A stretch of DNA of 64,000 nucleotides from Gillisella vitis (GCA_009744235.1 WPHV01000001.1:558001-622000), one strand, 5' to 3'; shown: positions 35,113-44,078, counted from the first letter of the stretch. The notes: a model not told the origin generated them from the letters alone. Numbers and translations are program-made.

Positions 35113-35790
35113 ATGATGCATGACCCGGCCACCAAGCTGGTGATTTTCGACTGCGACGGCGTGCTTGTCGATAGCGAGCCGATCTCGGTCGAGGTCATGG
35201 TGGCCGAATTTGAAAAAGCCGGTGTGGCGATTGACGAGGATTACGTCTATCGCAATTTCCTTGGCCGCAGCATGGCAACGGTAGTGGAGGTGGCCCACGA
35301 GGAGTTTTCGTTCGCCATTGGCGACACCTTTCTCACCAGCCTGCGCACCCATCTGTATCGACGCTTTCGGCAGGATTTGAAGCCGATTTCCGGTCTGCAT
35401 ACCGCGCTCGACGATTTGGGCAAGGCGGGCGTTGGCTGGTGCGTGGCCTCCTCAAGTCAGCCGGATCGCATCGCCCTATCTCTCAGCGTCACCGGCCTGA
35501 TCGAGCGTTTCGAACCGCATATTTTCAGCGCCACCATGGTCAAGAACGGCAAGCCCGCTCCGGATCTGTTCCTCTATGCCGCCGAGAAAATGGGGATCGA
35601 TCCACACCATTGCGTGGTGGTGGAAGATAGCCCCGCAGGCCTCACCGCCGCCCGCGCCGCTGGTATGCGCGCCTTAGCCTTCACCGGCGGCGGCCATGCG
35701 ACAGGCGAAAGCTACCACGGCAGCATTGACGCCCTGAAGCCAGACGCCAAATTTGACGTCATGGCCAATCTGGTTCAGTTTGTTTTATGA
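35113..35790 (+). CDS. HAD-superfamily phosphatase, sugar-phosphate type
   Basis: A 225-residue HAD hydrolase of the beta-phosphoglucomutase/phosphatase group. The nucleophile motif FDCDGVLVDSEP is at residues 12-23 (Asp13, Asp15), motif II in VASSSQPDR, the Lys of motif III in VKNGKPAPDLFL, and motif IV in VVEDSPAGLTAA. It would dephosphorylate a small sugar phosphate; in polyol clusters such enzymes may remove inhibitory phosphosugars. It is the last gene of the smo-mtlK operon. Its TGA stop (35788-35790) directly abuts a repeat element. Confidence 0.92.
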   Translation: MMHDPATKLVIFDCDGVLVDSEPISVEVMVAEFEKAGVAIDEDYVYRNFLGRSMATVVEVAHEEFSFAIGDTFLTSLRTHLYRRFRQDLKPISGLHTALDDLGKAGVGWCVASSSQPDRIALSLSVTGLIERFEPHIFSATMVKNGKPAPDLFLYAAEKMGIDPHHCVVVEDSPAGLTAARAAGMRALAFTGGGHATGESYHGSIDALKPDAKFDVMANLVQFVL

Positions 35791-35986
35791 CAGTTTGTTC
35801 CAAAATTGCTGTTGGCGTGGCGAAAATGGTGATTTCGAGAACCAGAGCGGAGCGTACTCAAGGACGTGAGCACAAGCATTTCCAGAAAAAGTACGAAGTG
35901 GTTTTTCGTCCGGAAATGCGAATGCATCAAGCTCAGCGCAGAAATTGCCTTTTGCAGCCCGTCAGCGGCCATTTTGGGACGGACTG
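35791..35986. mobile_element. MITE-like element copy 2, interrupted by nested palindrome
   Basis: This is the second copy of the 140-bp element at 19576-19715, here 196 bp because about 56 bp including a 44-nt palindrome (35876-35919) are inserted near its middle, after GTGAGCAC. Its terminal inverted repeats have changed together: the left arm reads CCAAAATTG and the right arm CCATTTTGG, where copy 1 has CAAGAATTG and CGATTCTTG. It starts right after the HAD gene stop codon. Confidence 0.78.
35876..35919. repeat. 44-nt rhizobial palindrome, copy C, nested in MITE-like element
   Basis: GCATTTCC at 35876 and GGAAATGC ending at 35919 bound the same 44-nt unit seen at 16716-16759 and 16950-16993. 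Here it splits the longer 140-bp element, so it was mobile after that element was in place. Confidence 0.85.
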
Positions 35987-36014
35987 AAAGCATTAGGGCG
36001 GAAACAAATTCATC

Positions 36015-37586
36015 ATGCGAGATCATCTGATTGCGGTGGATGTCGGCACCGGCAGTGCGCGTGCCGGTGTCGTGACGCGCACCGGTCGCTTGCTGGCCCG
36101 GCGCGAACACCCGATCCTGCTTTCACGCCCAAGCGATGAGCGTGGCGAACACAATTCCCAGGATATCTGGGAGGCCTGCTGCTTCGCGGTCAAGGCAGCC
36201 CTTGCCGAGGCCGGTATCGGTCCTGCAGCCATTGCCGGTATCGGTTTCGACGCCACTTGCTCGCTGGTACTGCTTGACAGCAGCGGCCAGCCACTCTGCC
36301 TGAATGGGCAAGATGGTTTCGACACCATTGCCTGGCTGGATCACCGCGCCACGGCTGAAGCCGAAGAATGCAGCCGCATCGACCATCCTGTGCTGCACCA
36401 CAATGGCGGGGTGATATCGCCGGAAGCGGAAATCCCCAAGCTGATGTGGCTGAAGCGTCATCGCCCGGATCTCTGGCAAAGGCTCGGCTCCGCCTTCGAT
36501 CTCGCTGATTTCCTCACCTGGAAGGCGACGGGCAGCCCGGCGCGTTCGCTCTGCACCCTGACATCGAAATGGACGTTTTTCGGCCACAGCAAACCCGGCT
36601 GGCAGCAGGATTTTCTGGATCACGTCGGGCTGGATGATCTGGTGGCCCGCGCAGGCTTGCCCCAAGAGGCGGTTGCTGTCGGCAAAAGTGTCGGTGCGCT
36701 CAGCACGAAAGCCGCAGACGCGCTGGGGCTTATGGCCGGAATTCCCGTTGCCGCCGGCATGGTCGATGCCTATGCAGGCGCGCTTGGCGTGCTGGGATCG
36801 ACGGATCTCTCCGACCCTGACCTCAACCATGTCGCGATGATCGGCGGCACGTCCAGCTGCCTGATTGCGCTCAGGCCCCAGCCCTTTTACGGTTTCAGCC
36901 TCTGGGGGCCTTATTTCGGGGCGATTTTCCCCGATCTCTGGCTGGTGGAGGCCGGACAATCGGCAACCGGCGCGCTTCTCAACCATATTGTGCGCAGCCA
37001 TGCGGAGGGCGGCGAGCCGAGCATCGACAATCATCGCCGCATTATTGACCGGATCGCTGCATTGCGCGCCGAGGAAGGCGCGTCTTTCGGACAGAAAATC
37101 AACGTCCTGCCGGATTTTCACGGCAACCGTTCGCCCTTCGCCGACCCAAACCTGACCGGAACCATCTCCGGCCTGACGCTGGATGCTTCGTTTGACGGCC
37201 TCTGCCGCCTCTATTGGCGCGCCTGCGTCGGCATTGTGCTTGGCCTGCGCCAGATCGTCGAGACGCTCGGCAAGGACGGTATAGGCCCGCTGCGCCTGCA
37301 TCTGACCGGCGGTCATGTCAAAAACCCGCTTCTGGTCGAGCTTTACGCCGCGGCAACCGGCTGCGAACTGGTGGTGGCCGACGGCACCGATGCCGTGTTG
37401 ATTGGCACCGCCATCAATGCCGCCAGCGCCGCCGGGCTTTATCCCGGCCTTGCTGAGGCAGGCGCGGCGATGGCTGAACCAGGGCGGCTTGTAGTGCCGA
37501 ACCCGGATATGAAAGAGATTTACGACCGTGACTATGCGCGTTTTCTCGCCATGCAGCGGCACCGGGCCGAGCTGGATGCTATCTGA
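36015..37586 (+). CDS. FGGY-family pentulose kinase, D-ribulokinase type
   Basis: A 523-residue sugar kinase. The N-terminal FGGY domain starts with the phosphate-binding motif VDVGTGSARAGV at residues 8-19, has IGFDATCSLVLLD near 75-87 and WLDHRA near 110-115, with SPEAEIPKLMWLKRH further on. The C-terminal domain has MIGGTSSCLIAL near 275 and LTGGHVKNPLLVELYAAATG near 434-453. The pattern fits ketopentose (ribulose) kinases. It would phosphorylate a ketose arising from pentitol oxidation by the adjacent dehydrogenases. The repeat element separates it from the HAD gene, so cotranscription is uncertain. The following 212 bp to 37798 contain a tandem AAGCTGCAT duplication near 37690 and no gene. 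Confidence 0.9.
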   Translation: MRDHLIAVDVGTGSARAGVVTRTGRLLARREHPILLSRPSDERGEHNSQDIWEACCFAVKAALAEAGIGPAAIAGIGFDATCSLVLLDSSGQPLCLNGQDGFDTIAWLDHRATAEAEECSRIDHPVLHHNGGVISPEAEIPKLMWLKRHRPDLWQRLGSAFDLADFLTWKATGSPARSLCTLTSKWTFFGHSKPGWQQDFLDHVGLDDLVARAGLPQEAVAVGKSVGALSTKAADALGLMAGIPVAAGMVDAYAGALGVLGSTDLSDPDLNHVAMIGGTSSCLIALRPQPFYGFSLWGPYFGAIFPDLWLVEAGQSATGALLNHIVRSHAEGGEPSIDNHRRIIDRIAALRAEEGASFGQKINVLPDFHGNRSPFADPNLTGTISGLTLDASFDGLCRLYWRACVGIVLGLRQIVETLGKDGIGPLRLHLTGGHVKNPLLVELYAAATGCELVVADGTDAVLIGTAINAASAAGLYPGLAEAGAAMAEPGRLVVPNPDMKEIYDRDYARFLAMQRHRAELDAI

Positions 37587-37798
37587 GCGGCAGAAGCCCC
37601 ACCATAACGGACATGAAAACACCGGTCTTGATTGCACGGCCAATTGTTTCTATATCGGGCGGGAATTGGCTGATAGAATGATAAGCCAAGCTGCATCGTG
37701 CAAGCTGCATTGTGAATGATCCGCTTCTTCCTGCCCATGGCGGTGCTCAAGGCCCGCCAGCAGCAGCCGAGAACGGTCTTCTCGCAGACATTTGAGAA

Positions 37799-39007
37799 AT
37801 GACGCGCCCCGTGAATACGCTGGATTTTGACAAGAGACCGGAAGATACCCGCGTTGTCGTCGCCATGTCAGGCGGCGTCGACAGTTCTGTCGTGGCCGGA
37901 GTGTTGAAACGCGAAGGCTATGACGTGTTGGGCATTACGCTCCAGCTTTACGATCATGGTGCCGCCGTGCACCGGGCTGGGTCCTGTTGCGCCGGTCAGG
38001 ACATCGACGATGCGCGCCGGGTCTGCGAGACGCTGGGCATTCCCCACTATGTGCTGGATTACGAACAGCGCTTTCGCGACACCGTGATCAATCCGTTCAT
38101 GGACAGCTATATCGCCGGTGAAACGCCGATCCCCTGCGTGGCCTGCAACCAGACGGTCAAATTCGCCGATCTTCTGGCCACCGCCCGCGAGCTTGGGGCC
38201 GACGCGCTGGCCACCGGCCACTATATACGTTCACGCGCCACGCCCCTGCCGAACGATCCGGGCCACCGCGCCCTGTTTCGCCCGATTGATAGCGAACGCG
38301 ACCAGAGTTACTTCCTGTTTGCCACCACCCAGGAACAGATCGATTATCTGCGCTTTCCGCTGGGCGGCCTGTCCAAGGCCGAGACCCGCAAACTGGCCGA
38401 GGACATGGGCCTCGTCGTCGCACAAAAGGCCGACAGCCAGGATATCTGTTTCGTGCCACAGGGCAAATATGCCGATATCATCAACAAGCTGAAGCCAAAC
38501 GCGGCATTGAGCGGCGATATCGTCCATCTCGATGGTCGGGTTCTGGGCCAGCATGAAGGCATCCTGCACTACACGATCGGCCAACGCAAAGGCCTCGGCG
38601 TCGCCACCGGCGAGCCGCTTTACGTCGTTTATCTGGACGCCCGGTCGCGCCGGGTCATCGTCGGGCCGCGTGAAGCGCTGGAAACCCGCCGCGTCTATCT
38701 GCGCGACATCAACTGGCTGGGCGACCGCGCCATCGAGGATGAGGCAAGCGGCGGTTTTGCCTGTTTTGCCAAGGTGCGCTCCACCCGTCCCCCTGCTCCG
38801 GCCCATCTGCATGCCGATGAAACCGGCATTTATGTTGACCTCGACATGGGGGAAGCTGGCGTTGCGCCGGGCCAGGCCTGCGTGCTCTATTCGGGCGAAG
38901 GTGCTGACGCCCGCGTCTATGGCGGCGGCTTTATCGAACGCTCGGAACGCCAGGCCGAAGCCGAGACCTTCCTGAAGGCGCTTCTGGCGGGCGCACAAGC
39001 TGCCTAA
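37799..39007 (+). CDS. mnmA: tRNA-specific 2-thiouridylase MnmA
   Basis: MnmA adds sulfur to C2 of the wobble uridine (U34) of tRNA-Lys, -Glu and -Gln. The 402-residue protein has the PP-loop motif AMSGGVDSS near residues 22-30. The two catalytic cysteines are apparent: Cys in PCVACN near 112-116 and Cys in [10 protein letters not shown] near 214-223. [10 protein letters not shown] lies in the beta-barrel part that holds the tRNA. Length is slightly above the E. coli protein, as usual in rhizobia. A rho-independent terminator follows at 39046-39071 and a tRNA gene lies 158 bp downstream. Confidence 0.97.
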   Translation: MTRPVNTLDFDKRPEDTRVVVAMSGGVDSSVVAGVLKREGYDVLGITLQLYDHGAAVHRAGSCCAGQDIDDARRVCETLGIPHYVLDYEQRFRDTVINPFMDSYIAGETPIPCVACNQTVKFADLLATARELGADALATGHYIRSRATPLPNDPGHRALFRPIDSERDQSYFLFATTQEQIDYLRFPLGGLSKAETRKLAEDMGLVVAQKADSQDICFVPQGKYADIINKLKPNAALSGDIVHLDGRVLGQHEGILHYTIGQRKGLGVATGEPLYVVYLDARSRRVIVGPREALETRRVYLRDINWLGDRAIEDEASGGFACFAKVRSTRPPAPAHLHADETGIYVDLDMGEAGVAPGQACVLYSGEGADARVYGGGFIERSERQAEAETFLKALLAGAQAA

Positions 39008-39045
39008 CCGCTTGTTGTCCCAAGGTAAAAGCCGCTTATTGCAAG

Positions 39046-39071
39046 AGGACTGCCCCCGGCGGTCCTTTTTT
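39046..39071 (+). terminator. Rho-independent terminator of mnmA
   Basis: AGGACTGCC and GGCGGTCCT form a 9-bp stem (one G-T pair) with a CCC loop, followed by TTTTTT. It lies 39 bp after the mnmA stop codon. Confidence 0.9.
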
Positions 39072-39084
39072 GCATTTTGCCTGC

Positions 39085-39114
39085 TTGACTTTGCAACGAC
39101 GCTCGCCTTATAAG
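39085..39114 (+). promoter_or_regulatory. Sigma-70-type promoter of the tRNA gene
   Basis: TTGACT at 39085-39090 and TATAAG at 39109-39114 are spaced by 18 bp, close to the housekeeping consensus, and the -10 element ends 51 bp before the tRNA. Confidence 0.7.
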
Positions 39115-39165
39115 CCGCCCATCGCTTCGGACAGCTTTCTCGACAAGCAAAAGTCCTTGAGGTGC

Positions 39166-39242
39166 GGCGGGATAGCTCAGGTGGTTAGAGCGTGGGATTC
39201 ATAACCCCAAGGTCGGCGGTTCAAGTCCGCCTCCCGCTACCA
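39166..39242 (+). tRNA. tRNA-Met (anticodon CAT)
   Basis: The 77-nt sequence folds as a tRNA: acceptor GGCGGGA/TCCCGCT (one G-T pair), D-arm GCTC/GAGC, anticodon loop TTCATAA with anticodon CAT, T-arm GGCGG-TTCAAGT-CCGCC, and an encoded CCA end. The first acceptor pair is not C-A mismatched, so it is not initiator tRNA. Elongator Met is the default call, but an Ile2 tRNA whose C34 is converted to lysidine has the same anticodon and cannot be excluded. The last anticodon-stem pair is A-C. Confidence 0.88.
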
Positions 39243-39327
39243 TTCTTCAAAAAACCAGACCTTTAAATATCAGTCATGACTGGTTTTATTTTGCTGACCT
39301 TTTTCCATCCCGGCATCTACTTCACTG

Positions 39328-39364
39328 AGAGTCTGTCAGGTTCAGATTGAGCCAGACAGACTCT
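39328..39364. repeat. Rhizobial hairpin repeat, GTCAGGTTCA family, copy 3
   Basis: AGAGTCTGTCAGGTTCA and TGAGCCAGACAGACTCT pair at 15 of 17 positions around GAT. It lies in the 295-bp gap between the tRNA and the TonB-dependent receptor gene. The rest of that gap (39365-39537) is AT-rich with the receptor promoter; no TGA-N9-TCA box was found there. Confidence 0.78.
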
Positions 39365-39537
39365 AGGTTTTCCCTGAAAACTTCTAAAAGCCATATCTTT
39401 TAAAGGCATTTTTAAACAAATAAAACCTTCGTGGATTTGCCAATTTTAAAGTTGACTCCGTTTGTATAGTTCATATTGTCCGCCTGTGACGGAGACGGGA
39501 TATCTCCTCACGCCGACAGCATGAAGGAAGGCGGAGC

Positions 39538-41724
39538 ATGACGAAAATGACGAAGGGGGCCGGTGGACGCGCGCAGGCTGCGAACCGGACGATGTCCAGA
39601 CATGGACAATTGCTGCTCGGCAGTATTGCCGGCCTGGCGCTGATTGCCGCCGCCTCGCAAGCCTGGTCGCAAGAGAAAGATACGGAGCTCTCGACCATTA
39701 CCGTTCAGGGCAAAGCCTCGGCCACCGGCCCGGATGCCAATATCGTCGCCAAGGAGACGACTGTCGGCAGCAAGACCGATACACCGATCATCGACATTCC
39801 CCTGGCTGTCTCCGTTGTCACCATGAAGGAAATGGAAACGCGCGGCGTCAGCGACATGCAGGCAGCCGTAGCCTATACGTCCGGTGTGGTTGTCGATGAA
39901 TTCGGCTCCGACGATCGCTACGACTATTATCGTATTCGCGGCTTCGACACGACGACACTCGGCATCTATCGCGATGGCCTGAGTGCGCGCATTCCCGCCT
40001 GGTTTACCGCAGCCCGCACCGAGCCCTACGGCCTGGAACGGGTGGAAGTGCTGAAAGGCTCGACTTCCACCTTGTTCGGCCTCAACGGTCCGGGCGGGAT
40101 GATCAATGCCGTCACCAAGCATCCGACCGACACATTCCATGCCGAGGTTTATACCACCTTCGGCGACAACCATATCGAAACAGGCACAGATTTTGGTGGG
40201 CCGCTCGACAAGGAAGGTGTCTTTACCTACCGCGTCACCGCCAAATGGCAGAATGCCGACCTGGGCTCGGATTATTCCAACGATGACCGCATCTACGTCG
40301 CACCGGCTCTGACCATCAGCCCGGACGAGAGCACCTCGCTGACCTTCCTCACCGACTACAACAAGCGCAACACCACACCGGCCCTGGGCTTCCCTGCTGG
40401 TCTTGACGTCGACACGACCCGGTTCTACGGCGAGCCGGACTTCAACAAATTCGACACCATCCAGAAGGATGTCGGCTACGAGTTTCGCCACGAGATCACC
40501 GAGGGTCTGACTTTCCGGCAGAATGCCCGTTACTCGCATGTGGACCTGGACTATGAGACAGTCTATGGCGCCAGCACGGATTCGAGCGCCAATCGGACGG
40601 CCTATGCCGTGGACGGCGTGGCGGATCGCTTCGCCATCGACAACCAGCTGGAATATGACACCAGCACGGATCGCCTCGACAGCAAGACTTTGCTGGGTGT
40701 CGACTATTCCTATGACAGCACCCATGAAGTTATTGGCTATGGCTCGGCCCCAGGCATCGACATGAACGATCCGGTGTTCTGCGGTCGCTCCTGTGTGTCT
40801 CTCGATCCCTATCTCGATTGGAAGGTCAAGCAGAAGGCGCTCGGTATCTACGCGCAGGAACAGTTGACGCTGGATGACCGCTGGATCCTGACGCTCGGCG
40901 GGCGCTATGACTATGTCAATACTACCGCGGATTACCTAAGCCCCGGCACAAATAGCGACTACTTTTCCAAAGCGGGCTCATCAGATAATAATACCTCAGA
41001 AGCCTTCACCAAACGGATTGGCTTGAGCTACAAGATCACGCCGGAACTTGCTGCCTATGCCAATTACTCCACGTCCTTCCAGCCGCTGGTGACACCAACC
41101 GCCAATGGCTATTCCGTTAGCGGCTCACTGAAGCCGCAGGAAGGCGAACAGTATGAAATCGGCTTGAAATACAAGCCCGACAGTTTCGACGCCCTGTTTA
41201 CGGTCGCCCTGTTCGACATAACCCAAACCAATGTTCCCTCCAACGTCACCCCCATACTACAGCGCCAGATCGGCAAGGTCGGGGTGCGCGGCGTGGAAGT
41301 GGAGGGCAAGGTGGCGCTCAACGACCGCTGGAACATGACGCTTGCCTATTCCTACTGGGATGCCGAGATCAAGGAAGACGGTACCGGCGGCAATGCAGGC
41401 AACCGGCCTGAGCGTGTTCCGAGGAACACCGCCTCGGCCTGGGTCGATTATACCATTCCCGGCGATGGCTGGCGCGGCGACCTGACGCTGGGCGGCGGTG
41501 TCCGGTATGTCGGATCCAGCTACGGCGATTCGGCCAATACCGTGAAGGTCGATGCCTATACCGTGGTCGATGCGATGGCGAGCTACAAGGTGACCGAAAA
41601 CGTCACCTTCGCCATCAATGCCAAGAACCTGTTTGACAAGAAATACGTCACCACCACCTATTACGGCAGCTCCTACTACGGCGACCGCCGTACAGTGCTG
41701 GGGACGCTTAAATATACCTGGTAA
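39538..41724 (+). CDS. TonB-dependent siderophore receptor
   Basis: A 728-residue outer-membrane receptor for ferric siderophores. The signal peptide ends near residue 44 (AWS). The TonB box is within ELSTITVQGK at about 51-60. A plug domain (about 75-180) contains DIPLAVSVVT, YRIRGFD and LERVEVLKGSTSTLFG. A 22-stranded barrel follows, ending in the aromatic C-terminal residue W (LGTLKYTW). The plug and barrel layout matches the FhuA/FpvA group of hydroxamate or catecholate receptors. The N-terminus is strikingly like the second receptor at 49024, so they are paralogues. It stands alone between the tRNA and the cyclase cluster, 2.4 kb from fhuB. AAGGAAGG before the ATG is the ribosome-binding site. 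Confidence 0.94.
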   Translation: MTKMTKGAGGRAQAANRTMSRHGQLLLGSIAGLALIAAASQAWSQEKDTELSTITVQGKASATGPDANIVAKETTVGSKTDTPIIDIPLAVSVVTMKEMETRGVSDMQAAVAYTSGVVVDEFGSDDRYDYYRIRGFDTTTLGIYRDGLSARIPAWFTAARTEPYGLERVEVLKGSTSTLFGLNGPGGMINAVTKHPTDTFHAEVYTTFGDNHIETGTDFGGPLDKEGVFTYRVTAKWQNADLGSDYSNDDRIYVAPALTISPDESTSLTFLTDYNKRNTTPALGFPAGLDVDTTRFYGEPDFNKFDTIQKDVGYEFRHEITEGLTFRQNARYSHVDLDYETVYGASTDSSANRTAYAVDGVADRFAIDNQLEYDTSTDRLDSKTLLGVDYSYDSTHEVIGYGSAPGIDMNDPVFCGRSCVSLDPYLDWKVKQKALGIYAQEQLTLDDRWILTLGGRYDYVNTTADYLSPGTNSDYFSKAGSSDNNTSEAFTKRIGLSYKITPELAAYANYSTSFQPLVTPTANGYSVSGSLKPQEGEQYEIGLKYKPDSFDALFTVALFDITQTNVPSNVTPILQRQIGKVGVRGVEVEGKVALNDRWNMTLAYSYWDAEIKEDGTGGNAGNRPERVPRNTASAWVDYTIPGDGWRGDLTLGGGVRYVGSSYGDSANTVKVDAYTVVDAMASYKVTENVTFAINAKNLFDKKYVTTTYYGSSYYGDRRTVLGTLKYTW

Positions 41725-41751
41725 CGGCAAGCCTCACCAGAGCACAGCAAA

Positions 41752-41791
41752 CTACAGCGCCGTGCGCCATATATGGCGAATGGCGTTGTAG
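41752..41791. repeat. Palindrome, ACAGCGCCGTGCGC family, copy 2
   Basis: CTACAGCGCCGTGCGCC and GGCGAATGGCGTTGTAG form a 17-bp imperfect inverted repeat around ATATAT, 28 bp after the receptor stop codon. The same left arm occurs at 16101. A third hairpin repeat follows directly. Confidence 0.75.
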
Positions 41792-41825
41792 AGTTTGTCT
41801 GGTTCAACTTGACCCTGATAGAGTC
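41791..41825. repeat. Rhizobial hairpin repeat, GTCTGGTTCA family, diverged copy 4
   Basis: GAGTTTGTCTGGTTCA and TGACCCTGATAGAGTC pair at about 11 of 16 positions around ACT. The remaining gap up to 41987 holds another hairpin (GCGAACGCTTGC at 41850 and GCAAGCGTCGC at 41890) that may end transcription from either side; no gene is seen. Confidence 0.5.
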
Positions 41826-41987
41826 CAGGTCCCAATTTGCCCAGGAGAAGCGAACGCTTGCCTCCTCAGGTCAGGACGCCTGATAATCCGCAAGCGTCGC
41901 GGATGTGCTTAAGCATTTAAATTGCACTTCGTCATTCAGTCCGGCAAAGACGCTGTACTCGTCCAGCGTCGAGAGGCTACCGTCCTC

Positions 41988-42458
41988 TCAATTGATCGAT
42001 CTGACGCGTTGCCATCGCAGCCGTGCCACCTGTTGCTTACCGTCGAGTGGGGTCGGGTCGCCGCTGAGAATGAGCACATTGTCGGATGAGCGCTCTATGT
42101 ACCGCGTCTGATGCCCGCCAACCCAGTTGGGCAACAAGCTGAATTGCAGATGATGGATAACGATTGCCGTCTGTGGATCGATCGCATAGCGACCTGCATA
42201 GGCAAAATAGCTCGTGGCTGCGGCAATCAATTGATCGTCCTTTCCACCCGATATCTCTGGAAAATCATAGAGCTTGCGGTCTGCCGCCATGATCTGCACC
42301 GACATCCAGCCATCGGCCGCATAGGATATGTATCCACTGACGTTTGGGCCCATCACGTCCACGACAGTGCCCGCGTCATCCATGCTGGTAAAAGTTTCCA
42401 GGGACCACGTGCCCTGGATCCAGTCAGCGAGAGGCGATTTCGAAACTGGTTGGGCCAT
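41988..42458 (-). CDS. Lipocalin-like domain protein
   Basis: A 156-residue protein of the lipocalin-like domain type (DUF-like family PF13924 pattern). It has no signal peptide. The family blocks are IQGTWSLETFTSMD near 16-29 (the GxW motif), SGYISYAADGWMSVQIMAADR near 46-66, and FAYAGRYAIDP near 90-100. Such proteins bind small hydrophobic ligands, and many sit with polyketide or aromatic catabolic genes. The ATG at 42458 is preceded by AGGAG with 5-nt spacing. A GTG at 42464 overlaps the cyclase stop but directly abuts that motif. It is cotranscribed with the cyclase-family gene upstream. Confidence 0.85.
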   Translation of the reverse strand: MAQPVSKSPLADWIQGTWSLETFTSMDDAGTVVDVMGPNVSGYISYAADGWMSVQIMAADRKLYDFPEISGGKDDQLIAAATSYFAYAGRYAIDPQTAIVIHHLQFSLLPNWVGGHQTRYIERSSDNVLILSGDPTPLDGKQQVARLRWQRVRSIN

Positions 42459-42460
42459 CG

Positions 42461-43351
42461 TCACTCCTGAATAAAGGCAACCGCGCGAGTCCAGCCTGCG
42501 GAAGCGCCACGGATTTTAATGGGAAAGCACGAGACTTCGAAACCTGTCGAGGGCAGGGTTTCGAGCTTTTGCAGTTTTTCCATATGGCAATAGCCGATGG
42601 TCATGCCGGCAAGGTGCCCCTCCCAGATCAGGCTCGTGTCATGGGTCTGCTCATAGCGCTCAGCGGTATACTTGAATGGCGCATCCCAACTCCACGCATC
42701 CGTACCGGTGACACGGACCCCGCGCTCCAACAGGTAGAGTGTCGCATCGCGACCCATCCCACAACCGCTGGAGAGATAGCTGAGATTGCCGTAATGGGCC
42801 GCCGCCGAGGTGTTGACCAGAACGATATCAAGCGGTTGCAGCTCATGACCAATTCGCGCCAGTTCGGCCTCCACTTCAGCGGCGGTTACAACATGACCAT
42901 CGGCCAAATGGCGGAAGTCCAGCTTGACACCGGGGCGGCAGCACCAGTCGAGCGGCACTTCGTCTATGGTGATGGCGCGTTTTCCGCCGTCCATCGTGGA
43001 GTGGTAGTGATAGGGGGCATCCAGATGGGTGCCATTATGCGTCGTCAGCCGGATCTCCTCGATGGCCCAACCCTCGCCATCGGGAAGATCCTCCGGCTTG
43101 AGGCCGGGGAAATAGGCCGCCATCTGCGACGCCATTTCCTTGTGGCCGTGATAGGTGATCTTGGGGTCAAGACCCGGGGGATCGGACGGCACGTCGTTTT
43201 CGATCACCATCGAAATATCAACGATCTTTCGGGCGGGCTTTGCTGCGGCCACCGCCGTGGAAGAAGCCGCAAGAGCGCCCATCAGTCCGCCCATGGCAGC
43301 CATTATCGTTCTCCGGTTCGTCTTGAATTGTTCATTGTCACCGACTGACAT
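42461..43351 (-). CDS. Cyclase-family metal hydrolase, exported
   Basis: A 296-residue member of the cyclase family (kynurenine-formamidase-like). The metal-binding signature HNGTHLDAPYHY is near residues 112-123, with later GTDAWSWDAP and EGHLAGMTIGYCHMEKL supplying further ligands. The N-terminus has an RR motif (NRRTIMAAMGG, about 12-22) and hydrophobic region, so it is probably exported by the Tat route, unusual for cytoplasmic kynurenine formamidase. It would hydrolyse a cyclic or amide/ester substrate in the periplasm. It is divergent from a TetR regulator with a palindromic site in between, and coupled to the lipocalin-like gene. Confidence 0.88.
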   Translation of the reverse strand: MSVGDNEQFKTNRRTIMAAMGGLMGALAASSTAVAAAKPARKIVDISMVIENDVPSDPPGLDPKITYHGHKEMASQMAAYFPGLKPEDLPDGEGWAIEEIRLTTHNGTHLDAPYHYHSTMDGGKRAITIDEVPLDWCCRPGVKLDFRHLADGHVVTAAEVEAELARIGHELQPLDIVLVNTSAAAHYGNLSYLSSGCGMGRDATLYLLERGVRVTGTDAWSWDAPFKYTAERYEQTHDTSLIWEGHLAGMTIGYCHMEKLQKLETLPSTGFEVSCFPIKIRGASAGWTRAVAFIQE

Positions 43352-43414
43352 GGGCTCTAATCCTTGTTGCAATTACGTTTCCGCAGACATTGATCTGCGC
43401 ATTCGATAATTAGG

Positions 43415-43430
43415 TAGGTCGAACGACCTA
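43415..43430. promoter_or_regulatory. Palindromic TetR-type operator
   Basis: TAGGTCGAACGACCTA has 7-bp arms around two central bases and sits in the 100-bp gap between the divergent cyclase and TetR genes, 21 bp before the regulator start codon. A 16-bp palindrome at this position is what TetR dimers typically bind, so TetR probably represses both genes. Confidence 0.7.
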
Positions 43431-43451
43431 ATCAATATAGGAGATTGTCAC

Positions 43452-44078
43452 ATGTCCGTGAAGAGCATCACTGCGACACGTATTCTGGACGCAGCGGAAG
43501 CTTTATTTGCTGACCTCGGGTACGATGCGGTGTCGATCAGAGCGATCACCGATAAAGCCGATGTGCGGCTTAACCTCCTCCACTACCATTTCGGAACCAA
43601 GGAGGCGTTGTTCGAAGCCGTGATTGCCCGCCGGATGGTGGTTCTCAACACATGCCGTCAAGACGCGCTCAGCAAGGTCCCAACTGGGATGGGACGTGAC
43701 ATCGTTGCCGAAATTCTATCGGCCTTCGTGCGGCCCTATCTGGAGCTTGCAACCAGTAGCGAAAATGGATGGGCGAGCTATGCAAGGCTAATCGCGCAGA
43801 TCAGCCAATCGAACCGGCACTTGCCGCTTCTCCAGTCACACATGGACGAGACTGCCCAGCTGTTCATCGAGGCGCTTAATGCTGCTTTGCCACAAGCGCC
43901 GCGACATAGTGTGGCGCGGGCGTTCATGTTTACCGCGGCATTGATGGTGTCGGTATTCTCTGGCGTTGCTCGTATAGACGGATTAACAGGCGGCGCGATC
44001 ACTGGCGGTGATCTTGAAGGCGCAATTGACCCTTTGCTCGCTTATTCCCTTGCTGGCTTCCTGGAAATCTGCGGGTAA
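43452..44078 (+). CDS. TetR-family transcriptional regulator
   Basis: A 208-residue TetR-type repressor. The helix-turn-helix at about residues 8-55 contains RILDAAEALFADLGYDAVSI and the LNLLHYHFGTKEALF block that marks the DNA-recognition helix end. The C-terminal ligand domain resembles the CecR/YbiH-type TetR group. It is divergent from the cyclase-lipocalin pair and a palindrome lies between them. The ligand may be the substrate of the cyclase. A GGAGATTGTC motif precedes the ATG. Confidence 0.93.
   Translation: MSVKSITATRILDAAEALFADLGYDAVSIRAITDKADVRLNLLHYHFGTKEALFEAVIARRMVVLNTCRQDALSKVPTGMGRDIVAEILSAFVRPYLELATSSENGWASYARLIAQISQSNRHLPLLQSHMDETAQLFIEALNAALPQAPRHSVARAFMFTAALMVSVFSGVARIDGLTGGAITGGDLEGAIDPLLAYSLAGFLEICG

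Noticed and set aside
28219..37586. Polyol cluster as a novel system
   Set aside because: Gene order and motifs match the known smoEFGK-smoS-mtlK system of rhizobia; only the inserted repeats are unusual.
36123..37643. A 506-codon minus-strand frame
   Set aside because: It is antisense to the FGGY kinase, which has all kinase motifs; the antisense product shows none.
39166..39242. tRNA as a genomic-island attachment site
   Set aside because: No duplicate of the tRNA 3' end and no integrase gene are seen in the window.
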